A stretch of 64,000 nucleotides of DNA, taken from Cupriavidus necator N-1. GTDB taxonomy: Bacteria > Pseudomonadota > Gammaproteobacteria > Burkholderiales > Burkholderiaceae. The stretch is from contig NC_015724.1 of the NCBI RefSeq assembly GCF_000219215.1, forward strand, positions 1-64,000, given 5' to 3'. A program made the translations under genes and the position numbers. This document shows, piece by piece, positions 1-7,802 of this stretch (within the stretch, counting starts at the first letter, position 1; every line of letters starts with the position of its first letter). The notes beneath the pieces are model-generated. The model searched no databases. It saw only the letters and a list, made by a program, of their open reading frames with translations, and was not told the origin of the DNA.

Positions 1-100
1 GGACGTCACTTTTTCGCCAAAAGTGCTTACAAGTGCGTGAAGTTTTCCCGGTGGTCGCGTATTCTACGTTTCATCCCGAATTTCACATGGAACGTTGAAT

Positions 101-1297
101 ATGGTGGTGAAGAGCGAATTAACCGAGATTGACCGGACTGTCACGATTGGTTCAATGAGTGACTTTTCGAAGAAGCTTCAAAAGCTAACTGAGGAACTTC
201 GCGAACATATCCTGGCACCTCGCCCTCGGAAGAGTCCGCCCACGTTCACCTCCAGCCAGGTCGCCGAGATGTGTGGCATTGACCGCGCGCGGCTTCATTA
301 TCTTGCAACGAAAGACGGAAGCACACTTCCAGCGGGTGAGCTTCATGGGCGCGTACGCCAATTTACGCTTGCTGAGACTCGGAAGTGGGTTCAACAAGCT
401 TCGCAGGTGAAGCCGTCCCCGCTGCTAAGAAAAGGCGAAGCGGACGGTCGCGTTCTTATTTCTGCCAACTTCAAGGGTGGTAGCTGCAAGACAACTTCGA
501 GTATGTGCCTGGCGCAGGGGCTGAGTTTGCGCGGCCGCAAGGTGCTGCTGGTTGACCTGGACCCGCAAGCATCACTGACCGAATTGTGCGGCCTGTATGC
601 CGAGAAGATGATTGTCGAGGAAAGCACCGTTCTGCCGTACATCTACAGCCCTGACGACTTTACGCTCGAGAGTGTCATTCAGGAGACGTATTGGGACGGG
701 GTTGATGTCATCCCTGCGCATCCATCTTTGTTCTCTGCCGAGTTTCATATCCCGGCAATGGCAAGCAAGTCGGCGAATTATCGCTTCTGGACCTTGTTAC
801 GTAAGGGCTTGGAGCCTCTCCGAAAGAAATACGACTATATCGTGCTGGATTCGGCGCCTTCGCTATCCTACCTAACCATCAACGGCCTGATGGCTGCGGA
901 CGCCATGGTGATGCCTTTGGTGCCGGAAAGTCTCGACTTCATTAGCTCGGTATCTTTCTGGAGTCTGTTCTCCGATATGGCGGACAGCTTCAAGAACATC
1001 GAAGGAAACAAAACCTACGACTTCGTGAGCATTCTGCTTTCAAAGGTTGACTATGGCGTGGCGTCTTCGGCTCCGATCGTTCGCTCCTGGGTACAACGAG
1101 CCTATGGCGATTGGATGAGCCCGATTGAAGTGCCGGCGAGCTCCGTGATGAGTAACGGGGCTCTCGCGCTTGCGACGGTGTTCGACATTAGTAAGTTCGA
1201 GGGCAGCAACAAGACATTCCAGCGTGTGCGGATTCCGTTCGACGAATATTGCCGTTGGGTCGATGAGTTTTACGCCGGAAAGTGGGAGGACGCGTAA
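101..1297 (+). CDS. parA: ParA-family partition ATPase
   Basis: Replicon-segregation ATPase of about 399 residues. It has an N-terminal helix-turn-helix region (about residues 48-70), as in type Ia ParA proteins that also autorepress their operon. The deviant Walker A motif KGGSCKT (about residues 125-131) is followed by LLVDLDPQAS and, further on, by YIVLDSAPS. The ATG at 101 was preferred over an in-frame TTG at 95; a third candidate is the ATG at 155. parB starts directly after the stop codon, and palindromic centromere-like sites lie downstream. Together these mark the partition locus of a secondary replicon. No replication initiator gene is visible, so it is probably just left of the window. 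Confidence 0.95.
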   Translation: MVVKSELTEIDRTVTIGSMSDFSKKLQKLTEELREHILAPRPRKSPPTFTSSQVAEMCGIDRARLHYLATKDGSTLPAGELHGRVRQFTLAETRKWVQQASQVKPSPLLRKGEADGRVLISANFKGGSCKTTSSMCLAQGLSLRGRKVLLVDLDPQASLTELCGLYAEKMIVEESTVLPYIYSPDDFTLESVIQETYWDGVDVIPAHPSLFSAEFHIPAMASKSANYRFWTLLRKGLEPLRKKYDYIVLDSAPSLSYLTINGLMAADAMVMPLVPESLDFISSVSFWSLFSDMADSFKNIEGNKTYDFVSILLSKVDYGVASSAPIVRSWVQRAYGDWMSPIEVPASSVMSNGALALATVFDISKFEGSNKTFQRVRIPFDEYCRWVDEFYAGKWEDA

Positions 1298-2284
1298 ATG
1301 AATATGCGCAAGCGCATGCTGGAGCAAACCGCAAATTTGACTCCTGCTAATGAAATCAAAGTGGAAGTCGCCCCCCAAGTTGCAGACCGTCCGAAGACTG
1401 CGCCAGGGATGATGGCGGCCTTGAGCGCGGCACAGCTTCGGATTCAGGAATTGGAGTCCCAAGGGGCTGCAAGCACGGTTCCGGTTGAGAAGATTCGGCC
1501 GAATCCCTGGCAGCCGCGGATAAGGTTTGACGAAAGCAGCCTCACTGAGCTTGCCGATAGCATTAAGGAACTGGGCCTAATGCAGCCCATTCTGGTTCGA
1601 CGATTCACAGCGGACAACGGAGAGTCGTACTACGAGCTTATTGCCGGGGAACGTCGTTGGCGCGCTCACCAGGTGTTGGGTCTGCCTGAAATCAAGGCGC
1701 TCGTCTCGGATGCGTCTGATGCAGATATGGCCGTGCTTGCTTTGGCCGAGAACGTCAGCCGTGAAAACCTCACCGACTACGAGATTGGCAAGGCGATGCG
1801 CCGTGTGGAGAAGGAATTTCCCGACAGGAAGCGGATGGCCGAATCCATGGGGATGAGCCGGAGCACACTCTATCGGTATTTTGCCTTCGACAATCTACCC
1901 GAATTCATCCGTGTAGATCTGGAGAAGAACCCCTCGCTTTTTAGTGGTACTGCGGCAAGTGACACCTACGCCGTGCTCAAGAAGCATGGCGAGCCAGCTG
2001 TGACAGTGGCTCGCGAGGTCTGGAAGCAACTTGTAGATGGTAGCCTTGAGCAGTCTAAGTTCGCCAAGCTGCTGGAGGCGTCACTACTCCGCCGTGAAGC
2101 GACGCCTGTAACTTCGCAGCGTGACATTCATAAGGTCTATGCCGGTAAGACTCAAGCCGGCAGCATCACAAAGGACTCCGTGAGCTTTACCATAAAGCTC
2201 AAGAGTGCAGTCCTGACTGCGGCTCAAGAGGAACGGATACGGACGGTTATCAATGAACTTTTCGACGGTGGACCGCAACGCTAG
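1298..2284 (+). CDS. parB: ParB-family centromere-binding protein
   Basis: DNA-binding partition protein of 328 residues, translationally coupled to parA (its ATG follows the parA TAA with no gap). The N-terminal nucleotide-binding module shows IRPNPWQPR (about 66-74), GERRWRA (117-123) and ENVSRENLT (151-159); in the ParB family these motifs form the CTP-binding site. A helix-turn-helix (about 178-197, around MGMSRSTLYRYF) should read the parS site. The C-terminal part is the dimerisation region. Three perfect 19-bp palindromes within 1.3 kb downstream are the obvious candidate binding sites. Confidence 0.95.
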   Translation: MNMRKRMLEQTANLTPANEIKVEVAPQVADRPKTAPGMMAALSAAQLRIQELESQGAASTVPVEKIRPNPWQPRIRFDESSLTELADSIKELGLMQPILVRRFTADNGESYYELIAGERRWRAHQVLGLPEIKALVSDASDADMAVLALAENVSRENLTDYEIGKAMRRVEKEFPDRKRMAESMGMSRSTLYRYFAFDNLPEFIRVDLEKNPSLFSGTAASDTYAVLKKHGEPAVTVAREVWKQLVDGSLEQSKFAKLLEASLLRREATPVTSQRDIHKVYAGKTQAGSITKDSVSFTIKLKSAVLTAAQEERIRTVINELFDGGPQR

Positions 2285-2308
2285 CCGTCGTCGTCCCCAG
2301 ATCAGTCG

Positions 2309-2332
2309 AACCCCTCACCGAGGGGTTTTTTT
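2309..2332 (+). terminator. Rho-independent terminator of parAB
   Basis: Perfect 7-bp stem (AACCCCT / AGGGGTT) with a CACCG loop, followed by a T-rich tract, 25 bases after the parB stop. The first parS-like palindrome starts at its T tract. Confidence 0.85.
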
Positions 2333-2351
2333 GTGTTCCGAGTCGGAACAC
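2333..2351. promoter_or_regulatory. parS-like palindrome 1
   Basis: GTGTTCCGAGTCGGAACAC: perfect 9-bp arms around a central G. Two more copies lie at 2457 and 3521. A multi-copy exact palindrome directly behind parB is the usual arrangement of ParB-binding centromere sites. The assignment as parS is inference from position and symmetry. Confidence 0.75.
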
Positions 2352-2456
2352 GGTCTCGTTCTTGCACAGACGCGGTCTGAATTTCCCCGTGGCCCCGGTT
2401 AGGAGCGGATGTGTCGCAATCGGTGCAATATGGTCCAGACGGTCGGCCAGGCAATG

Positions 2457-2475
2457 GTGTTCCGACTCGGAACAC
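2457..2475. promoter_or_regulatory. parS-like palindrome 2
   Basis: GTGTTCCGACTCGGAACAC, the same 9-bp arms as at 2333 with the central base changed to C. Conservation of both arms with a variable centre supports recognition by a dimeric protein such as ParB. Confidence 0.75.
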
Positions 2476-2827
2476 AACATCATCATGAACGGCACATCAA
2501 TAGATGTCGATGGGGCGCATACGATCCGGAAGTACGAAGCGGAGTGGGGCCCGTGCTTTGCGATTGGATCTGCATAATAGGCCACTTGGTGCAACGATGT
2601 CGGCCAACGCGGTACCTGAGTCCGCTCGTTAGTTGGAGCCGGAGCCCTGCCCCCCGAACTGCGAGCCCGAATGGTGACACCCGGGAATGCCCAAATAGAC
2701 AGCGCTGCTGCCGATGCTGTTGCCGCGGCCAGAGCCTCCTGCAAGTGCTCTACCCCCGGCCGGGCCGGACTCAATGTTCATGAGGATCCGTCGTGGGCCT
2801 GGCGCTCGCGGACCACGAAATGACTAG

Positions 2828-2881
2828 CGTTTGCAGCGCGAGCCAGTCGCCTAGCAGGCCGACTGGCTCGCGCTGCAAACG
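2828..2881. repeat. Perfect 21-bp inverted repeat (hairpin)
   Basis: Arms at 2828-2848 and 2861-2881 are exact reverse complements; the left arm begins CGTTTGCAGCGCGAGCC. The loop is 12 nt. There is no T tract, so this is not a standard terminator. It lies between the second and third parS-like sites. Possible roles are a single-strand origin, a structured RNA, or a collapsed mobile-element end; none can be chosen from sequence alone. Confidence 0.8.
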
Positions 2882-3051
2882 GCCGTGCCTATGCGGTCAT
2901 AGAAGCCTCCTGGGTGTACTGGAAGCGGTTGCTGCGCATCATGAGGCCAACTTGCAGTTGATGTTTGACCAGCAGAGCCGTAACGTGCTCGGGCACATAA
3001 CCGACGTGGACAATGCGATGTGGATTGTCGATCTGAGCGCCCATGGCTTGA

Positions 3052-3345
3052 ATCGGTAGAGCTTCTCGCCGGCGGCAAGCATTCAGGAACTGCCCGCGTA
3101 CCCCAAGCAACTCGTGCCTGAGATCTCCCACTGTACCGCGACGGCCTGCCGCTCTGGTCAAAGGCAATGCCAGAAGGAAGAGCGCCGAATTGCGTGAGGC
3201 TCTGCGCGAACGTATTAATGACCCCCAGTGCACGACCCGCACGCTGCATCTGGAAGTCATTGAGCCTTGGAGCACACGTTCGCCGAACTCTTATGCCATT
3301 GTGGGAAAAGGGCTGTCACCGATCCTGAGCGCGCTGGCCTCCTGA
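3052..3345 (+). pseudogene. Possible C-terminal gene remnant, no start codon
   Basis: A 97-codon open frame without an ATG; its last part (from about 3142) reads RKSAELREALRERINDP and later HLEVIEPWSTRSP before a TGA stop. The composition is more protein-like than the surrounding frames. No family is recognised. It could be the tail of a degraded gene or chance. Confidence 0.2.
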
Positions 3346-3515
3346 CACCCCCCGGGGTAAGCAATTTGCCCGCTCAGTTCTAGTTGGCGCAGATCGGCAT
3401 CGGACCGCCGCAATATCAACTGGCCATCTGATTCTTCAAATGATCCCCGGCTGCCAAATGTTGCCTACAGGAGATGCCCTAGATGATTAACGCTTCCTCG
3501 TAGGTCCGCTGAAAG

Positions 3516-3544
3516 GTTTCGTGTTCCGAGTCGGAACACGAAAC
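3516..3544. promoter_or_regulatory. parS-like palindrome 3 (extended)
   Basis: Contains the same 19-bp palindrome as at 2333 (positions 3521-3539). Here the symmetry extends by GTTTC on the left and GAAAC on the right, giving 14-bp perfect arms around the central G. It is the most symmetric of the three copies. Confidence 0.75.
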
Positions 3545-4483
3545 TTAAGGTTCTAAAGCAGCATCACCCGACAAAGGCGGGTCGTGCCGGTGTCCTGGAT
3601 CTGACTTGAATCGCAGCTGAGTTAGTGAAGAATATCTGGCGTCCCGCCGGAATCGTGGGCGAGCGCGTCCTGGGCGTAGAAGGAGCTCGCCCACAGGAGC
3701 ATGTGTGCCGGCAGGGCTGCACAACGACAACAGCTTTACGGCGCAAGATTGCACTATTACGGCGCGCTAACGACTGGGACACCAACCAGCCGCCGGAAGA
3801 GTGTGACCCTATTAAGGGCGCCGAGGCTTGAGTTCATCGCGCGACATGCTTGGCGCCTCAGCGTCCAAAAGCCGGAGCGGGGACGTAGCGCCTTGTCTAT
3901 TGCCCATCTCGAATGCCCTCACTTCGACCAGCGGGTCCGCGACAGATGCCCATGGACTATTCCCAGGTATCACACGCCGATGGCCACTCCAACACTGAGC
4001 TCTTGACCCGGATAGTGCGCTTCGAAAACCGGAGAGACAGCGGCCCTTCGACCGCAGCGAAATACGCACAAACCTCGACTTGGCCCAGTCCGTGCGACTG
4101 CGACCAGAATGCCCTTGTAGTCCTCGTGGCAGTGAGCGCGTCCGCTACTCGCGCGGGCTGCCACCTAGAGACTGAACGACCGTAGCGATCGGTACAAATG
4201 ACACCGTGACAATGACGCGCGAGGCTGGGAGTGGCGAGAACATTCTCCGGGTACCCATGCAGGCGCACCCTGCGCGGTCTGAGTGGCCGCGAGCAACCAC
4301 CGCGCAAACGCACGTGCCAGAGCTGGCGCAAGCTGGTGCTATCGAACGATGCCATCGGTGGTCACACCTCTCAATGAGTTCCATCAGGTCACCAAGGGCG
4401 TGCATGCCCGCGGCCCTCGTAGCGTCTCCGTTAGAGACATGCCCGGCGGGAACCGGCGACACCATGGCGCCTTAGCCTAAGGC

Positions 4484-4813
4484 AAGGTCACAACGTTTGT
4501 ACGAATCCCGGTTGCAAGGCCTCTGTAGGACCCACGCGCTGACCTGTCTAGCGCCGGCCTCTGCCGCAAACGGACAATTGACGGTGACTTTGCTTGGCTC
4601 GGAGCACCTGAACCGGACAATATTGGTTACCTTACGAGAGGCCGCCTGCAGCGCTGCGTACAATTTCGTGACCTAACCATAGCGAGAAAGGGCAATGGCG
4701 GCAGGCTGCAAGGCCCTTTACGCTCATCGCAGTCAAAATGGACGTTCGTACAATTTTGGTGACCATATCTTTGGCTCAGGATTGCCGTTCGGCCAATATT
4801 GGTGACTTTAGCC
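4484..4813. repeat. Array of 43-bp-spaced recombinase-like boxes
   Basis: Five direct copies of a roughly 17-bp box, consensus G-K-A-C-A-A-T-N-T-T-G-G-T-G-A-C-Y, start at 4572, 4615, 4658, 4748 and 4791. Spacings are 43, 43, 90 and 43 bp. A sixth copy in inverted orientation lies at 4484-4502 (reverse complement GTACAAACGTTGTGACC), and a degenerate direct copy may start at 4528. The array ends about 250 bp before the 3' end of the tyrosine recombinase gene. Regular spacing of four helical turns and mixed orientation suggest protein-binding sites, for example recombinase core and accessory sites. Confidence 0.7.
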
Positions 4814-5062
4814 ATCCCGACTTCCCCCGCGAAGCCGCATTCGGATGACGGAGGGCTGCAGGGCTGAGTGCGCGAGAGCGAAGAAGAGCGTTTCGGGAGG
4901 AGGGCTTGGAATGGCAGCAGTCCGTTCACTAGGTAGTGGACGGGCAGTCGCCGCTGCAGCGGGCAATCTCGCGCACGAGTTGCATCCGGGTACGCGTCAG
5001 ATTGCCCAGTTTCTAATTCGCCACGCCACCGAAGCCGCGAGGTTAAGAGGCCGGGGCCGTAG

Positions 5063-6916
5063 CTAGGTGGGGTCGGGATAGAGCTTCGCCACGGCGGCGA
5101 GGCCCCGTGCGCGCTCCGCGCGGACATACAGCGACGTTGTTTGCAGCGAGGCGTGTCCCAATAGCCGTTGCAGGACATCCGCGGGCATCTCATTGGCCAC
5201 CGCATGCGTGGCAAACGTATGGCGTAGCGCATGGGGTGTGAGGTGACGCAGCAGGTCCCGCTCGGCCTCGGACAGCGGCAGCGAGGCATCGCCGGCGATG
5301 CGCCGTAGCATCGTCGTCAGCAACTGGTACAGTCCATCTGGCGAGAAGCCCATGCCGGTCAGGACCGGATCACCGGTCTCCAGGCTGAGGTGCTTGGCTT
5401 GGGCCGTGCGCGTGGACGGCACCACCACCGGGGAGAGCAGCGCCAGCGCCTGAGCGGCGTTCTCGAAATCGTGGCTCCGGTCGGCCCAGTGCGCACGCAA
5501 TGCCGCAATGACCCGTGGCGGCAAGAACACGGTGCGCCACTTGTCGCGCTTACCCAGGAGCGCCAGTTCCCACAGGCCGGCCGGCACGCCAGCCTGCTCC
5601 GGGACCGGCTGGAGGTGGCAGCGCAGTGTGCGAGCGGCCTCCTCGCGGCGGGCCCCGCTGCACCCCAGCAGCAGCACCACCGCGCGCGCCAGGCGATACT
5701 GCGCCCCGGGCGCCTCGGTGTCCTTCGCGGTCAGCGGTGCGGACACCGGCACCGACGGCCACTTGCCACAGAGTTGGTCCAGGAGGCCCTCCGGCTGCGT
5801 GAGCGCCGCCCACAGCCGCCCGGGCAACGCCTTCTCGACCGCGATCGGCACTTCGCGCCGGACCGTCAGGGGATCGGAAACCAGCAACCAGGGGTTGCCG
5901 CCCAGGTAGCGTACGCCCACCAGCCAGGCAAAAAACCCCCGCAGCACCAGTACCGCGTAGCGTTGGGATTCCGGCTTCAGGGCGCTCGCGAAGGGGCGCC
6001 AGCGCGCCGAAGTGCGTGCTGTCTTTGGGCCGATCCAGGCCGGGTCTGGCTGCGCCAGGAACTCCTTGTAGTGCTCGCAATCGTCGGCGCCCACGCTGGA
6101 CAGCGCCATGCGACGCACGCCGACGCACCAGAGGAGGAAGCGCTCCAGTTCCTTTTGGTAGGCGCGGGCCGTCTTGTCCCGGTCCCGGAACCGGGACAGG
6201 TAGGCGTGGATCGCGTCTAGGTCATGGCGCGCCGCAATGAGGCAAAAGCCGGGCGCCCGGTTGCGGCCACGATGACCGTCGAGCGCTGGGACGATCCGTT
6301 GGACCTGCTCCAGGGGTACCAGCTGGCAGGCGAGATCCTGGCCCAATTCGACCCAGCCCGTCCGGGGCGTGTCGTCGACCTGGAGCGGTCCCAGCGTGGC
6401 CGCATGGCCCTGTAGCCAACGCTCGATCGCGCGGGCCTTGCCGGCCCCGAGCCGCGGCACAGGCACATACCAGCGCCGGCCGCGCAGCGCGATATAGCCG
6501 TGCAGTTGCACCAGCGTCTGGATGCCCTCTTGCCGTAGCGGCCGGAACACGATCGGACGCAGCCAGGCCGACACAGGATCGTCGGGTTGCGGCGCCGAGA
6601 AATCCTGGTCGGCGGCGCGCACCAGGTAGTCGATGGCAGTCTTGGGCCAGCGATTGAAACGGCGGGCGTCCGCCAGGCTCGCCGAGAGATACGGATTGCT
6701 GAGGCAGACGCGCTCGACCAGATGGTCGCGCATGGCATCGAGTCGGGCCTCCAGCTGCTCCGACGTCTCGATCCCGGCGGCGTGCAGCGCGTCTTCGTCA
6801 TAGACGCGCGAAAGGATATGCTCGGTCGGGATCCGGTTGAGGCGGAAGCGTAGTGCGGTGAAGTCGGCCCGGGTGTAACGCGGGGTGTCGGCAGCGACGC
6901 GGTTGTGTTGGGCCAT
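5063..6916 (-). CDS. Large tyrosine recombinase / phage-type integrase
   Basis: Site-specific recombinase of 617 residues. The C-terminal catalytic domain shows the family residues: Arg in GCSGARREEAA, Lys in LLGKRDKW, H-x-x-R at 562-565 (HALR), His 588 in LLGH, and the nucleophile Tyr 597 in SLYV. A core-binding domain precedes it. The N-terminal 200 residues are an extension with a helix-hairpin-helix-like stretch (RLGAGKARAIERWL), similar to the long integrases seen on Burkholderiaceae replicons. The start was set at the ATG beginning MAQHNR, because the longer frame adds an unconvincing leader. The neighbouring box array and its place near parABS suggest replicon dimer resolution or an integrated element; this is inference. 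Confidence 0.88.
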   Translation of the reverse strand: MAQHNRVAADTPRYTRADFTALRFRLNRIPTEHILSRVYDEDALHAAGIETSEQLEARLDAMRDHLVERVCLSNPYLSASLADARRFNRWPKTAIDYLVRAADQDFSAPQPDDPVSAWLRPIVFRPLRQEGIQTLVQLHGYIALRGRRWYVPVPRLGAGKARAIERWLQGHAATLGPLQVDDTPRTGWVELGQDLACQLVPLEQVQRIVPALDGHRGRNRAPGFCLIAARHDLDAIHAYLSRFRDRDKTARAYQKELERFLLWCVGVRRMALSSVGADDCEHYKEFLAQPDPAWIGPKTARTSARWRPFASALKPESQRYAVLVLRGFFAWLVGVRYLGGNPWLLVSDPLTVRREVPIAVEKALPGRLWAALTQPEGLLDQLCGKWPSVPVSAPLTAKDTEAPGAQYRLARAVVLLLGCSGARREEAARTLRCHLQPVPEQAGVPAGLWELALLGKRDKWRTVFLPPRVIAALRAHWADRSHDFENAAQALALLSPVVVPSTRTAQAKHLSLETGDPVLTGMGFSPDGLYQLLTTMLRRIAGDASLPLSEAERDLLRHLTPHALRHTFATHAVANEMPADVLQRLLGHASLQTTSLYVRAERARGLAAVAKLYPDPT

Positions 6917-6945
6917 GGTAGGTTGAGATCGAACTGCTCCCCATC

Positions 6946-7253
6946 TTACCTGATAATATTCAATCCCCAAAAGTGGAAGGTGGGCCGAACCACCGTTGCC
7001 GGACAGGGCAGGGCGCATGCGCGCGCGGCATGGAAAGCGTCGCAGGCGTGGCAGCGCCGCCATTTTCGGCTACACTGCTTGGGTCGAGGCGCGCCCCCGG
7101 CACGCCACTGAAAGCAGCGGCCACGCCGCTCCCGCCGGCCTCCTGGCGCCGGTTCCGGCACCTCCGCCGGTCCCCGATATCCCCAAGTGTAGCCCGAGAA
7201 ACCCGGTAAATCCGGTAAAAATTTAAACCTGATAATGTCGCTTATCAGGTAAG
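6946..7253. repeat. Repeated ACCTGATAA boxes upstream of the recombinase
   Basis: The 9-mer ACCTGATAA occurs at 6948-6956 (32 bp upstream of the recombinase start) and at 7227-7235, and in inverted form at 7242-7250. The last two form a perfect 9-bp inverted repeat with a 6-nt spacer. The longer CTTACCTGATAA is shared between 6945-6956 and the complement of 7242-7253. They may be operator or recombination sites for the recombinase. Confidence 0.6.
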
Positions 7254-7542
7254 AAAAGTAATGTGCCCTCGTGTACTCTTTACGCCACTTTCCGCTCGCA
7301 TACCTGAAGTTGTAACCGCTTGCACCTCATGTTGTAGCGGTTCACGGCTATGACGGCTTGGTCAGGCAACCTCGAACTGGGCAATAGCGAAAAAAAAGGC
7401 GAACCAATATCACAGGATAGCTGCTCGGGGCGTTTCGCCCACGCCCTGACTTCGCCCAAGGAGGGCACGCCCCGCCAGCCAGCCCCGCGCCGCCCGTTCA
7501 GCCGTCGGGAGCCCGGCGCCGGCCTTGCCGGCTCGGACTCAA

Positions 7543-7615
7543 TCTAAGTAAAATTTAAGGCGAATATTTTATTAGCGTGCGGCGCTAGTTAAGTCGCCCT
7601 TACCTAGGCGAAGCC
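7543..7615 (+). repeat. Imperfect direct repeat, copy A
   Basis: About 73 bp, starting TCTAAGTAAAATT and ending GCGAAGCC. It matches copy B at 7730-7800, with a conserved centre around TTATTA and GTTAAG. It is AT-rich compared with the GC-rich segment between the copies. Confidence 0.65.
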
Positions 7616-7729
7616 TGCCCCGTCCTGCGAAGAGGCATCGGCCCGAGATCGGGCCGCCACGGGTCGACCGGCCTTCGACACCATTTTCCGCGCCACCGGG
7701 GAAGGCGTCTTGCGGTCTTGGCGCCAGCC

Positions 7730-7800
7730 TCTAAGTAAAATTAGCGGCCAGCATGTTATTAACACACGTCGCTCGTTAAGCGACCTTGACTAGCGAAGCC
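7730..7800 (+). repeat. Imperfect direct repeat, copy B (Fic upstream region)
   Basis: About 71 bp, diverged from copy A (7543-7615). It ends three bases before the Fic start codon and contains a small hairpin, GTCGCT-CGTTA-AGCGAC. The pair brackets a GC-rich 114-bp segment. It may be a duplicated promoter or a scar of recombination. Confidence 0.65.
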
Positions 7801-7802
7801 CC

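Larger units (their letters stand above)
2882..4483. other. Gene-poor region between partition locus and recombinase
   Basis: Apart from the third parS-like palindrome, no convincing complete gene is seen. Short open frames occur on both strands but none has a good start, ribosome site or recognisable domain. One frame without a start codon (3052-3345, plus strand) ends in a protein-like stretch, and an overlapping minus-strand frame (2889-3275) also looks partly protein-like. Either could be a remnant. The stretch may serve as centromere or origin-proximal DNA. Confidence 0.5.

Noticed and set aside
4484..4813. CRISPR array
   Set aside because: The repeats are only about 17 bp, degenerate, and one is inverted; no cas gene is near. 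Better explained as protein-binding boxes.
4627..5289. Minus-strand open frame after the recombinase
   Set aside because: It overlaps the recombinase 3' end and runs through the box array; no ribosome site or family match.
7543..7800. Integron attC-type cassettes
   Set aside because: The direct repeats lack the paired R and L boxes and the GTTRRRY core of attC sites, and the recombinase is not integron-like in its motifs.
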